Below, piece by piece: positions 1-6,666 of a stretch of 6,666 nucleotides of DNA (its first letter is position 1; each line of letters starts with the position of its first letter). A program made the translations under genes and the position numbers. The DNA comes from Calditerrivibrio sp. (GTDB lineage: Bacteria; Chrysiogenota; Deferribacteres; Deferribacterales; Calditerrivibrionaceae): assembly GCA_020217115.1 (NCBI GenBank), contig JAIWOA010000145.1, positions 1-6,666 on the forward strand. Reading direction: 5' to 3'. The notes under the pieces were generated by a model. It saw only the letters and a list, made by a program, of their open reading frames with translations, ran no database searches and was not told the DNA's origin.

Positions 1-3000
1 AAGGGGAATGCAGGTGAAGTAAAAGATTTCTCTATAAATAACATTCATGGAACGAGTAAAACTGCAAATCCTATTGGCGAGATAGCTCAGACAGATAGTA
101 CAGCAGTTGTTGGGAGAGGGTTGTTACTCAAAGGTGAAGGGTATAATGCTCCACCAAATAATCAATGGTATGAGGCAGATTCATATATTGAATTTCCAGA
201 TAATAATCTTTTATCAGCAATAGGGAAAGATGGAATGACTATCACAGGTTGGTTTCAGGTTGATTCTTTAAACAATCAAGAGATGACAATTCTGCATAAG
301 GGTCAGGGTAATAATACTCAAGAGTATAGAGTATTTGTTAGTAGTAATAAGATACTTAAAGCTTATGTATATGATCAATGGGGTGGACAATTTGAAGTAA
401 GTGCCACAAAAGAACTTGTAGCTGGTGCCTGGTATTTTTTTTCATTGGTGGCATATAAAAATGGCAATAAGATGGTTCTTAAAATATACACAATTAAAGC
501 AGGTTCAAATGAAACCGACTCTGGAGTTTCAATTAAGGCTAACTTTGTATATACTCTGCCATCTAATACCGTCGGAAATTTATATGTAGGAGCTACAAAT
601 TGGGGTAGCGGAAGCATTACAAATTTTTTCAAAGGTAGAGTTGATGAGCTTAATCTTTTTTATGGACCATTGTCAGTTACTGATATTGTAAAAATAAGGA
701 ATAATGAGGTAATCGGAAAAAATTGGGATGGAACAAATAGAGATTTGATTGTATGCCCTTTAGCTGAATATAGATTTGAAATGTGTGATTTATCCAATAC
801 TGCTAAAGCTATAGATGAGACAGGAAATTACAATGCTAAGGTTGTACAGGGGGCACATGTTGATATCGGTTCCAATTATGGAAACAATTTTAGTTGTAAT
901 ATTTTAAATCTAAGAAATGCAGGATCGGATTACGACAGACATATTGAAATCACAGCCAACCCGATACCTCTTTCAGGGGATTGGACGTTGATGACCTGGA
1001 TAAATTTCCCCATTAATTTTGATAAACATATTAAATTTGGTTCTTATAGATATGCTGTAATTGCTGGTGGAACTCAAGATCTTGGTGGTTTTAGATTACA
1101 TGATAATGGTAACATGCAGTGGTATGCAAGTAGTTCAGCTTTATATTTCAACACCTTTCCGAATAACCTTGTTGGCTGGCATCACATAGCATTGGTTGGA
1201 CAGGGGAGTAAGACAAAAATGTATCTGGATGGACAATATTTAAATGAGGTTAATTATAAACAAACTGGCTATTTTAACAGGATATTATCAACAAATGACA
1301 GAGGCTATGTTGACACTAATAGAAGGCAAAATATAGATGCTGAGGTTGATGAATTTAAGTTTTTTTCTTCTCCTTTGACTGGGCAAAATATACTATCGAT
1401 TTACAATAATGAGAAAGCTGGTAAGTTATGGGATGGATCTATCCGTTCTTGTTTACCATGCGGTGGTTTATCTCTATATTTAATAGAACATGATGGGGTA
1501 GGGCTTACCTGTCAACCAGAAAATATAACTATCAAAGCCTGTGTTGATGTTAATTGTAACCAATTATCAACAACATCTACCAGCGTTACATTAAATAAAA
1601 ATAATATAAATATAGGAAATTACAGTTTTATAGGTTCAACTTCTGGGTCAGTTTCCCAACAAATACCTTCTACGGTAAGACTTTCCCTTACAAATTTAAA
1701 TCCCAATTCTATTTACGGTTTTAAATGCAACAATCTTTCTGATAGCATTGCATCTGATAATCAGAGTCAATGTGATATCACTTTTTATGATTCAGGATTT
1801 GTCTTTGATATTATAAATGATTATGCATGTAAAGAACAAACTGTAAATATTTATGCTGTTAGAAAAGATGATTTTTCATATAGATGTGTACCTGCCTTTC
1901 AAAATAAAACATTACCAGTAGATTTTACTTTTAACTATGTTAACCCATCTGCAAATACTTCAGGTACAAAGCCCAAAATTAATAACAATGATCTAAATGC
2001 AACTGTAAATTTAAGTTTTGATAATAATGGTCAGTCAAGTTTTAGTTTCAAGTACCCTGATGCTGGGCAGATATCTATAACTGCTACTTACGACAATACT
2101 ACTTCTAATACAAAATCTGTGGGTTCTGATACTTCTGTTTTCAGGCCTTATGGTTTTTATGTTTATACTACTTCTCCAGAATGGCAAGCTGATTCTGGAG
2201 CGAATAGTTCCCAATTTAAGAAAGCTGGGGAAGTTTTTAATCTATCTGCAAGAGCTGTTTGCTGGGAAAGTAACGTCGATCCTGATCTTTCTGATAACTT
2301 AATTACTCAAAACTATGATAACAGAACAGTTCAAATTTCTCATCAGCTAATTGAGCCTATTGGTGGAGATAATGGTTTAATGGGAGTTAATTCTATCATA
2401 TTTAACAATGGAGTTGCATCAATTGATAATCAGACCTTTAGCGAAGTAGGTATAATAAGATTTACCTTACAAGATAATTATTATTTGGGAACTTCCGATA
2501 ATATCTCTGGAACTTCAGCAAATATTGGGAGATTTTACCCAGCCTATTTTGGAAACCCTATAAAGGGGAGTGTGGTAAATGCGATAAATAACTTTACCTA
2601 CTTTGGTCAGGATAATGTAACGATAAATAGTTTTAAATTTTCAGCTTTGAATCTTCAGGGTAATCTAACAAAGAATTATAGGGACAATTACATAAAAATT
2701 AATTCCGAGAATGAGAATAGTTACTATTTTTCTAATAGTGAAGGTTTGCCCTTTACCGCTACTATAAACTCTTCATTATGGACAAATGGTACTTTGGAGG
2801 CTTCTGCTAAATTTATTTTTACCAGGAACGCTCCTATTAACCCTAAATTTCCTATTGTTATGATCAAACCTACTGACTCTGATGGAGTTACATCTCCTGA
2901 TAATATGTCAATTAATGATAATAATAGCATTGAGCTAAGGTATGGATTGTTTGATATAAAGGATAACTATGGTACTGTTAATCTTCCTCTAACATTAAAT

Positions 3001-3333
3001 GGATACCTGTTATATCTTGATAATAGGAGTAAGTGGTCTTTGAATATTGATGATAATGTTACAAATATTTCATCTCTAAATATAGTGTTATCAGAATATA
3101 GCGGCAATCTTTCATCAGGTGAAACATCTATACTTGAAGTTAAAAGATTAATCAATGGTGAATATAGAATAATTCTATCCCCTCCAGGTTTGAGTAATGA
3201 TGGTTCAGTAAAATTAAAACTATCTGGATTTAATTTTTTATATGATGATATAGACACACCAGGTATTGCTACATTTGGAATATATAATCAAAAAAATAAG
3301 AGACTGTACTGGAAAGAGGTACCTTCAAAATAA
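1..3333 (+). CDS. mshQ: MshQ-like giant adhesin: two LamG modules plus DUF6701 (5' partial)
   Basis: The frame is open from base 1 with no stop, so the N-terminus and signal peptide lie upstream; the TTG at 121 is internal to the first LamG module and is not a credible start. 1110 residues are visible. Residues about 1-233 and 248-468 are two LamG/concanavalin A-like (Laminin_G_3 type) modules; each has a W-x-x/W-H-H strand region and ends in a V-D-E-[LF]-x-[LF]-F strand. Each is followed by a tail N-N-E-x-x-G-K-x-W-D-G-x-x-R. Residues about 484-1110 match the MshQ C-terminal module (DUF6701): H-D-G-V-G-L-T-C, I-T-I-K-A-C, R-P-Y-G-F, G-R-F-Y-P-A-Y-F and a final T-F-G-I-Y ... L-Y-W-K-E-V. Ten of the 13 cysteines fall in residues 484-754, as expected for disulfides in an exported protein. 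In Vibrio MSHA loci MshQ is encoded with the minor pilins; a surface or pilus-tip adhesin role is inferred. The MshQ family call is firm; the ligand is unknown. Confidence 0.5.
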   Translation, partial: KGNAGEVKDFSINNIHGTSKTANPIGEIAQTDSTAVVGRGLLLKGEGYNAPPNNQWYEADSYIEFPDNNLLSAIGKDGMTITGWFQVDSLNNQEMTILHKGQGNNTQEYRVFVSSNKILKAYVYDQWGGQFEVSATKELVAGAWYFFSLVAYKNGNKMVLKIYTIKAGSNETDSGVSIKANFVYTLPSNTVGNLYVGATNWGSGSITNFFKGRVDELNLFYGPLSVTDIVKIRNNEVIGKNWDGTNRDLIVCPLAEYRFEMCDLSNTAKAIDETGNYNAKVVQGAHVDIGSNYGNNFSCNILNLRNAGSDYDRHIEITANPIPLSGDWTLMTWINFPINFDKHIKFGSYRYAVIAGGTQDLGGFRLHDNGNMQWYASSSALYFNTFPNNLVGWHHIALVGQGSKTKMYLDGQYLNEVNYKQTGYFNRILSTNDRGYVDTNRRQNIDAEVDEFKFFSSPLTGQNILSIYNNEKAGKLWDGSIRSCLPCGGLSLYLIEHDGVGLTCQPENITIKACVDVNCNQLSTTSTSVTLNKNNINIGNYSFIGSTSGSVSQQIPSTVRLSLTNLNPNSIYGFKCNNLSDSIASDNQSQCDITFYDSGFVFDIINDYACKEQTVNIYAVRKDDFSYRCVPAFQNKTLPVDFTFNYVNPSANTSGTKPKINNNDLNATVNLSFDNNGQSSFSFKYPDAGQISITATYDNTTSNTKSVGSDTSVFRPYGFYVYTTSPEWQADSGANSSQFKKAGEVFNLSARAVCWESNVDPDLSDNLITQNYDNRTVQISHQLIEPIGGDNGLMGVNSIIFNNGVASIDNQTFSEVGIIRFTLQDNYYLGTSDNISGTSANIGRFYPAYFGNPIKGSVVNAINNFTYFGQDNVTINSFKFSALNLQGNLTKNYRDNYIKINSENENSYYFSNSEGLPFTATINSSLWTNGTLEASAKFIFTRNAPINPKFPIVMIKPTDSDGVTSPDNMSINDNNSIELRYGLFDIKDNYGTVNLPLTLNGYLLYLDNRSKWSLNIDDNVTNISSLNIVLSEYSGNLSSGETSILEVKRLINGEYRIILSPPGLSNDGSVKLKLSGFNFLYDDIDTPGIATFGIYNQKNKRLYWKEVPSK
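700..741 (+). repeat. LamG module tail, copy 1
   Basis: Codons 234-247 of the mshQ-like gene encode N-N-E-V-I-G-K-N-W-D-G-T-N-R. The same pattern recurs exactly 235 codons later. It marks the boundary after the first LamG module and is followed by a Cys-Pro. The two copies are diverged at the DNA level, so this is an old domain duplication rather than a recent tandem repeat. Confidence 0.5.
1405..1446 (+). repeat. LamG module tail, copy 2
   Basis: Codons 469-482 encode N-N-E-K-A-G-K-L-W-D-G-S-I-R, the partner of the copy at 700-741. It closes the second LamG module and leads into the C-L-P-C that opens the DUF6701 module. Confidence 0.5.
3315..3320 (+). promoter_or_regulatory. Ribosome binding site for the mshC-like gene
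   Basis: AGAGGT lies inside the last codons of the mshQ-like gene, 12 bases before the ATG at 3333. The spacing is somewhat long, but the match is good and the stop/start overlap (TAATG) suggests reinitiation also contributes. Confidence 0.5.
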
Positions 3334-3773
3334 TGAAGATAAACGAAAAATCTTTTACACTGATAGAACTTGTGATTATTATATTGCTTGTTGGGATATT
3401 AGCAGTTGCTGTAGGTCCTAAGATGAGTATCAATAGTTTTAAAAGTGAATCAGAGCTAAACAGTTTGATAGCCAACATAAGATACGCTCAACACAAATCT
3501 ATAGTATCTGGTGGTAGTTGGAAGCTGGAAATTAATTCAAATTCCTATACAGTTAAAGATGATACAGGTAATAATGCAAATCTACCCGGAGGGGAAAATC
3601 CTGTCAATATAAGCTATAATATTACTTCAAACTATGCGGAGTTTTATTTTGATTATCTTGGGAGGCCAGATAGTGACAATGATAGTAAAAATAATAATCT
3701 TATTAATCAGAATATTATTATAAGTTTTGATTCCTATTCTATAAAAATAAATCCTGTCGGTGGTATAGAGTGA
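3333..3773 (+). CDS. mshC: MshC/GspH-like minor pseudopilin
   Basis: A 146-residue prepilin-like protein. Leader of seven residues (M-K-I-N-E-K-S), then F-T-L-I-E-L with the conserved Glu at +5 and a hydrophobic helix from residue 8 to about 28, ending in G-P-K. R-Y-A-Q at 50-53 and F-D-Y-L-G-R-P at 106-112 are typical of the GspH/FimT/MshC fold. There are no cysteines. The residue before the predicted cleavage site is Ser, not the usual Gly. The ATG shares its A with the TAA of the mshQ-like gene. The product would be processed by a prepilin peptidase and inserted in the inner membrane before joining the pilus, probably as a minor subunit. It could equally be called GspH or FimT; the assignment to MshC rests on its place immediately before the MshD-like gene. 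Confidence 0.5.
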   Translation: MKINEKSFTLIELVIIILLVGILAVAVGPKMSINSFKSESELNSLIANIRYAQHKSIVSGGSWKLEINSNSYTVKDDTGNNANLPGGENPVNISYNITSNYAEFYFDYLGRPDSDNDSKNNNLINQNIIISFDSYSIKINPVGGIE

Positions 3774-4306
3774 GGAGAGCTTTCACACTTATAGAGGTGG
3801 TCATTTTTATTGTGGTATTTTCTGTTGGGGTAATGGGGTTAATGTCTCTTTTTTATAATACATTTGCAAAAATTTACGACCCAACTGCGAGATTAAAGGG
3901 TATTCAGGTTGCACAGGGTTTTATGGAAGAGATTTATGGCAAATACTGGGACAACGATACCTATTTTTCTGACAATGGCAGTATAGAGCTCTCCTTGGCC
4001 AACATAGGGAGAGAGGAGTCAACGGATGATATTGCACAATTTGATGATCTGGATGATTTTGTAAAATGTAGCTCAGGGGTGGATTGTCCATGTTCAGTTA
4101 CCGAGTATGATAGTGCTGACGTAGGTCTTACTCCGGGATATAAAATTAAGGTTAAGGTTTCCTATGCAGATACTGATGCCAGCGGAGATATTGTGGAAGA
4201 GTGTATTAACAGGAAAGATCTCAAAATGGTAACCGTTACTGTACGGCATGCTAAAGACTATAATGGCGAAACCTATGAACTAAAATATGTAAAGGGTAAT
4301 TTCTGA
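3770..4306 (+). CDS. mshD: MshD-like minor pilin
   Basis: A 178-residue protein starting at GTG, which overlaps the previous stop by four bases (GTGA). A weak GGTGG (3759-3763) is the only ribosome site seen, so coupling to the upstream gene is likely. A later in-frame start would remove the F-T-L-I-E motif, so 3770 is the best choice. Leader M-R-R-A, then F-T-L-I-E-V and a helix to about residue 29. The D-P at 37-38 followed by Q-V-A-Q-G-F-M-E-E-I (46-55) and the F-D-D-L-D-D-F at 91-97 are family marks of MshD (D-P ... A-Q-x-L-L-N-E-I ... F-D-D-V-D-D-Y). Cysteines at 100, 106, 108 and 145 could form disulfides in the periplasm. Ala occupies the -1 position instead of Gly. The role, by family, is a minor subunit of the MSHA pilus. 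Confidence 0.5.
   Translation: MRRAFTLIEVVIFIVVFSVGVMGLMSLFYNTFAKIYDPTARLKGIQVAQGFMEEIYGKYWDNDTYFSDNGSIELSLANIGREESTDDIAQFDDLDDFVKCSSGVDCPCSVTEYDSADVGLTPGYKIKVKVSYADTDASGDIVEECINRKDLKMVTVTVRHAKDYNGETYELKYVKGNF
4291..4296 (+). promoter_or_regulatory. Ribosome binding site for the mshO-like gene
   Basis: AAAGGG, nine bases before the ATG at 4306 and inside the end of the mshD-like gene; it supports that start. Confidence 0.5.
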
Positions 4307-5046
4307 TGTTAAAGCGTTCCTTTACATTAATTGAAATGGTAATTGTAATTGTTTTGCTTGGTGTGGTAAGTAGCATAGGTATCGGGCTTCTTGTAGTAGT
4401 TTTCAATGGTTATATAGACAGCAAAAATCTATTTTATCTTTTTTATGAAGCTAAATTTGGAGTTGAGAGAATAGACAGAGAGCTCAGGGAATCGATACCA
4501 AATTCTGTATATGTTTCTACTGACAATTTATCTGTAACATTTGTTAAATTTTCTGGTGGTAGCTTTTATAAAAAAATGTCAGGGGATAAAATTATTGTAG
4601 GTGAGGACAATGTAACTATTTTTGTGGGTGACAATCTTTCAATTTATAATGACAATGTTGATAGCATATACAACTCTTCAAGCTGTGTTAATACTGATAA
4701 TAGTTCGAGGGTATACAGAATAGTTGAAAAAAATTCTGACAATTATACATTGTGTAAAAATATTATTATTGATTCTCCGATTATGAAATTTTATATTATT
4801 GACGAAGTTGTTACATTTAAAAAGGAAAATAATAACCTGCTTAGATGTTCTTCAAAGAATTTTACCCAGAAACCTGCTACAGAAAATTGTTATCTTTTCA
4901 TAAAGAATCTCGCTGATATTAGTTTCAAGTATCAGCAACAAAGTTTATTCATTAATGACCAAATTATTGACATTTATTTAGAAATGAGTAAGAATAATGT
5001 TAAATTACCTTACAAGCACAAGGTTCATGTAAGGAATACACCTTAA
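4306..5046 (+). CDS. mshO: MshO-like minor pilin
   Basis: A 246-residue protein whose ATG overlaps the mshD-like stop by one base (TGATG). Leader M-L-K-R-S, then F-T-L-I-E-M and a helix from residue 6 to about 33. The segment F-G-V-E-R-I-D-R-E-L-R-E-S-I-P-N-S (51-67) is the strongest link to MshO, whose members have a similar A-x-E-R-L-x-R-E-L-R-x-A-L-P-N-S. V-Y-R-I at 136-139 and the end K-V-H-V-R-N-T-P also fit the family. Four cysteines (127, 150, 181, 195) suggest two disulfides. The -1 residue is Ser rather than Gly. Five D-N-x-S/T motifs lie at Asn 74, 102, 110, 132 and 146. Expected to be a PulG/GspJ-fold minor pilin, exported and assembled with the other three prepilins. Confidence 0.5.
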   Translation: MLKRSFTLIEMVIVIVLLGVVSSIGIGLLVVVFNGYIDSKNLFYLFYEAKFGVERIDRELRESIPNSVYVSTDNLSVTFVKFSGGSFYKKMSGDKIIVGEDNVTIFVGDNLSIYNDNVDSIYNSSSCVNTDNSSRVYRIVEKNSDNYTLCKNIIIDSPIMKFYIIDEVVTFKKENNNLLRCSSKNFTQKPATENCYLFIKNLADISFKYQQQSLFINDQIIDIYLEMSKNNVKLPYKHKVHVRNTP

Positions 5047-5047
5047 C

Positions 5048-5053
5048 AGGGAG
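5048..5053 (+). promoter_or_regulatory. Strong Shine-Dalgarno-like site with no well-placed start
   Basis: AGGGAG follows the mshO-like stop directly. The nearest in-frame usual starts are TTG at 5072 (18 bases away) and ATG at 5087 (33 bases away). Only ATT at 5060 has ideal spacing (six bases). See the finding on the mshP start. Confidence 0.5.
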
Positions 5054-5086
5054 TTTATTATTAAAGTTTTTTTGTTGGATCTTAAA

Positions 5087-5443
5087 ATGTATAAAAGAGG
5101 ATCGATACTCATTTATGCTGTTTTTTTGTTGTTAGTTTTTTCTTTCATTGGAGTAAGTCTTGTCAATATGCTTTCTGGGGAAAATATAAGCTCTGTTGAG
5201 GAATTAAACTCATCTAAAGCATTTTTTCTTGCAGAAAGTGGTATAGAGATCGCAATGGTTAAAAATCTGTCTGATGGGAATTACAACTATAATCTTGATA
5301 AAGGTAAGATAATACTGTCTGTTAGAAAAATAACCGATGACAATGAAAGTTACCCACCATCATCGATAATTTATATCTCATCTTTGGGAGAGTATGGTGG
5401 TGCAAAAAGAAAACTTGAAACAAAGTATAGGACTTACTATTGA
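5087..5443 (+). CDS. mshP: MshP-like (PilX-type) minor pilin
   Basis: A 118-residue protein from the ATG at 5087; TTG codons at 5072 and 5075 would add five or four residues. I prefer 5087 because it leaves a five-residue leader M-Y-K-R-G and has a GGA (5077-5079) seven bases upstream. The predicted cleavage is G/S-I-L-I-Y, followed by a hydrophobic helix to about residue 25. The +5 position is Tyr, not Glu, in line with MshP and PilX relatives whose N-terminus reads R-G-S-A-L-V. The segment K-A-F-F-L-A-E-S-G-I-E-I-A (44-56) is the typical PilX/MshP mark after the helix. No cysteines. It follows the only real gap in the block (about 40 bases) and overlaps the next gene by one base. Likely a minor pilin that works with the MshC, MshD and MshO-like proteins. 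Confidence 0.5.
   Translation: MYKRGSILIYAVFLLLVFSFIGVSLVNMLSGENISSVEELNSSKAFFLAESGIEIAMVKNLSDGNYNYNLDKGKIILSVRKITDDNESYPPSSIIYISSLGEYGGAKRKLETKYRTYY
5429..5432 (+). promoter_or_regulatory. Ribosome binding site for the ATPase gene
   Basis: AGGA, ten bases before the ATG at 5443, within the final codons of the mshP-like gene. Modest match; the TGATG overlap suggests coupling. Confidence 0.5.
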
Positions 5444-6666
5444 TGTACAATAAATTCTTTGGATTTCAAGAAGAACCCTTTAAACTATCTCCTGATCCTG
5501 AGTATTTTTATCTATCCTCCTCCCATGAAAATGCTATAGAACTTATGAAGTATGGAATTGAAAGTAGAAAAGGTTTTATAACCCTTGTGGGGGAAGTTGG
5601 TACTGGGAAGTCTACACTTATCAGATATCTACTAAGAGACCTTTCAAATATGCCAACATCTCTTATAATAAATCCATTTTTATCTCCAGATGAATTGCTT
5701 TACAGCATAGCTAAAGATTTTGGGATAAAAACAGATCTTTGTATAAATAAAGGGGATGTTTATTCTGAACTTACTCATTTTCTGATAAACAATTATAAAA
5801 ATGGGAAAAATGCTGCAATAATAATAGATGAAGCTCAGAATCTGACCTTTGAGTCCTTTGAGGTTGTCAGACAGATCTCTAATATAGAGTTAGAAAATGA
5901 AAAATTGGTACAAATTGTACTTGCTGGCCAGACAGAGCTGGAAAATTGTCTGTTGAAGCAGGAGTTGAGGCAGTTAAATCAGAGAGTTTCCATAAGGATC
6001 AAGCTTTCTAATTTTGATTTTAATGATACTGAAAACTATATAATACACAGGATCAATGTGGCAGCAAAGATAAGAAAGTATATTTTTAATGCATCTGCAA
6101 TAAAGGAGATCCATCGACTTACTAAAGGGAATCCAAGGGAAATAAATCAATTGTGCGATAAGTCTCTTCTTATAGCTTACAGCCAAAACCTGAAGAAGAT
6201 AGATCCCTCCATTGTTAGGAGAGCTGCTAAGGAATATTATATTTCAGAAAATAATAAACCCAAAAGAAAATTCTTTATGTTTTCATTTATAACGGCAGGT
6301 ATATTTGTTGTTTTATATCTTTTCTGGTCTTTGTATGGTCAAAAGGTACAGGATGCCTATGCTAATCATAACAATATCTCAAAGAATGACAATGTATCGT
6401 CAGAAAAAGGGGATATGCTTGTAAAAAGTGACAATAATTCTAATATAATTCAAAATAATACAGTGGAAGCTGATAATAGTTCAAAAGTGAAGGATATCTG
6501 TATTAAGATTAATAAAAATATAAATTTTAGAAAGATCCCATCCTTCAATGGTGATATATTAAAGGTATTGAATGTAAATGAAAAATATAATATAATTGAC
6601 GAGGATATTGCTTCTGATTGGTTGAAAATAAGAGTTGGTGAAGATGTAGGGTATGTTTTTAATGAT
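5443..6666 (+). CDS. mshM: ExeA/GspA/MshM-type AAA+ ATPase with transmembrane helix and SH3 domain (3' partial)
   Basis: The frame runs from the ATG at 5443 to the window edge without a stop (408 residues). The N-terminus Y-N-K-F-F-G-F-Q-E-E-P-F-K-L-S-P-D-P is typical of ExeA/MshM ATPases. Walker A is G-E-V-G-T-G-K-S-T (50-58), Walker B I-I-I-D-E-A-Q-N-L (126-134), sensor 1 region L-A-G-Q-T-E-L (160-166), possible arginine finger in L-N-Q-R-V (178-182), and sensor 2 region G-N-P-R-E-I-N (229-235). A basic stretch K-P-K-R-K precedes one transmembrane helix (about 277-297), which puts the ATPase in the cytoplasm and the rest in the periplasm. An Asn/Ser-rich linker (about 300-350) leads to residues 353-408, which resemble a bacterial SH3 domain (I-N-F-R-K-I-P-S ... 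W-L-K-I-R-V-G-E-D-V-G-Y-V). ExeA often carries a peptidoglycan-binding domain at this place, so a cell-wall role is inferred. The context favours mshM; gspA/exeA is the alternative name. Confidence 0.5.
   Translation, partial: MYNKFFGFQEEPFKLSPDPEYFYLSSSHENAIELMKYGIESRKGFITLVGEVGTGKSTLIRYLLRDLSNMPTSLIINPFLSPDELLYSIAKDFGIKTDLCINKGDVYSELTHFLINNYKNGKNAAIIIDEAQNLTFESFEVVRQISNIELENEKLVQIVLAGQTELENCLLKQELRQLNQRVSIRIKLSNFDFNDTENYIIHRINVAAKIRKYIFNASAIKEIHRLTKGNPREINQLCDKSLLIAYSQNLKKIDPSIVRRAAKEYYISENNKPKRKFFMFSFITAGIFVVLYLFWSLYGQKVQDAYANHNNISKNDNVSSEKGDMLVKSDNNSNIIQNNTVEADNSSKVKDICIKINKNINFRKIPSFNGDILKVLNVNEKYNIIDEDIASDWLKIRVGEDVGYVFND

Noticed and set aside
121..123. TTG at 121 as start of the large adhesin gene
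   Set aside because: The same frame is open back to base 1 and the upstream residues fit the beginning of the LamG module; no ribosome site or signal peptide follows the TTG.
435..442. Run of eight T in the first LamG module as a possible phase-variation switch
   Set aside because: Eight bases is within what AT-rich genes show by chance, and several seven-base runs occur nearby (for example 5067-5073 and 5121-5127). Strain comparison would be needed to revive the idea.
375..632. Minus-strand open frame of 85 codons
   Set aside because: It lies wholly within the LamG coding region on the other strand, shows no recognisable domain, and the plus-strand reading is strongly supported by family motifs.
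2724..3478. Three minus-strand open frames at 2724-2930, 2967-3257 and 3269-3478
   Set aside because: All are antisense to the mshQ-like and mshC-like genes, with no family motifs; they are by-products of AT-rich coding sequence.
5974..6186. Minus-strand open frame of 70 codons
   Set aside because: Antisense to the ATPase sensor 2 region, which has clear conserved motifs on the plus strand.
1..6666. Mobile element, CRISPR array, tRNA/rRNA or terminator
   Set aside because: No terminal inverted repeats, transposase motifs, regularly spaced direct repeats, tRNA-like stems or hairpin followed by a T run outside coding sequence were seen.

Overview
The window is one uninterrupted plus-strand gene block. 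It has about one third G+C by eye and uses many ATA, AGA and AGG codons. It encodes part of an MSHA-type (mannose-sensitive haemagglutinin) type IV pilus assembly locus from a Gram-negative bacterium. The host cannot be named from the sequence. Low G+C combined with a complete set of Msh minor pilins fits a Deferribacterota-like or similar non-gammaproteobacterial lineage, but that is an inference.

Layout: 1-3333 is the 3' part of a very large secreted adhesin of the MshQ type, with two LamG lectin-like modules followed by a DUF6701/MshQ module. Its reading frame is already open at base 1, so the start lies outside the window. Four small prepilin-like genes follow: MshC/GspH-like (3333-3773), MshD-like (3770-4306), MshO-like (4306-5046) and MshP-like (best start 5087, to 5443). 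From 5443 to the window edge runs an ExeA/GspA/MshM-type AAA+ ATPase with one transmembrane helix and a C-terminal bacterial SH3 domain; its 3' end is cut off or lies at the edge.

Genes overlap by 1 or 4 bases at every junction except mshO-mshP, so the block is very probably one translationally coupled transcript. No promoter, terminator, RNA gene, mobile element or CRISPR array was found, and no gene-free stretch is longer than about 40 bases.

Working model (inference from family knowledge): the minor pilins form or prime the pilus tip, the MshQ-like protein is the large tip or surface adhesin, and the ATPase spans the inner membrane and couples pilus assembly to the cell wall through its SH3 domain. 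Unusual points are mshQ placed before mshC, three successive prepilins without the usual Gly before the cleavage site, a recurrent D-N-x-S/T sequon in the exported parts, and an SH3 domain on the ATPase. I see no wholly new system here; it is a divergent version of a known machine.
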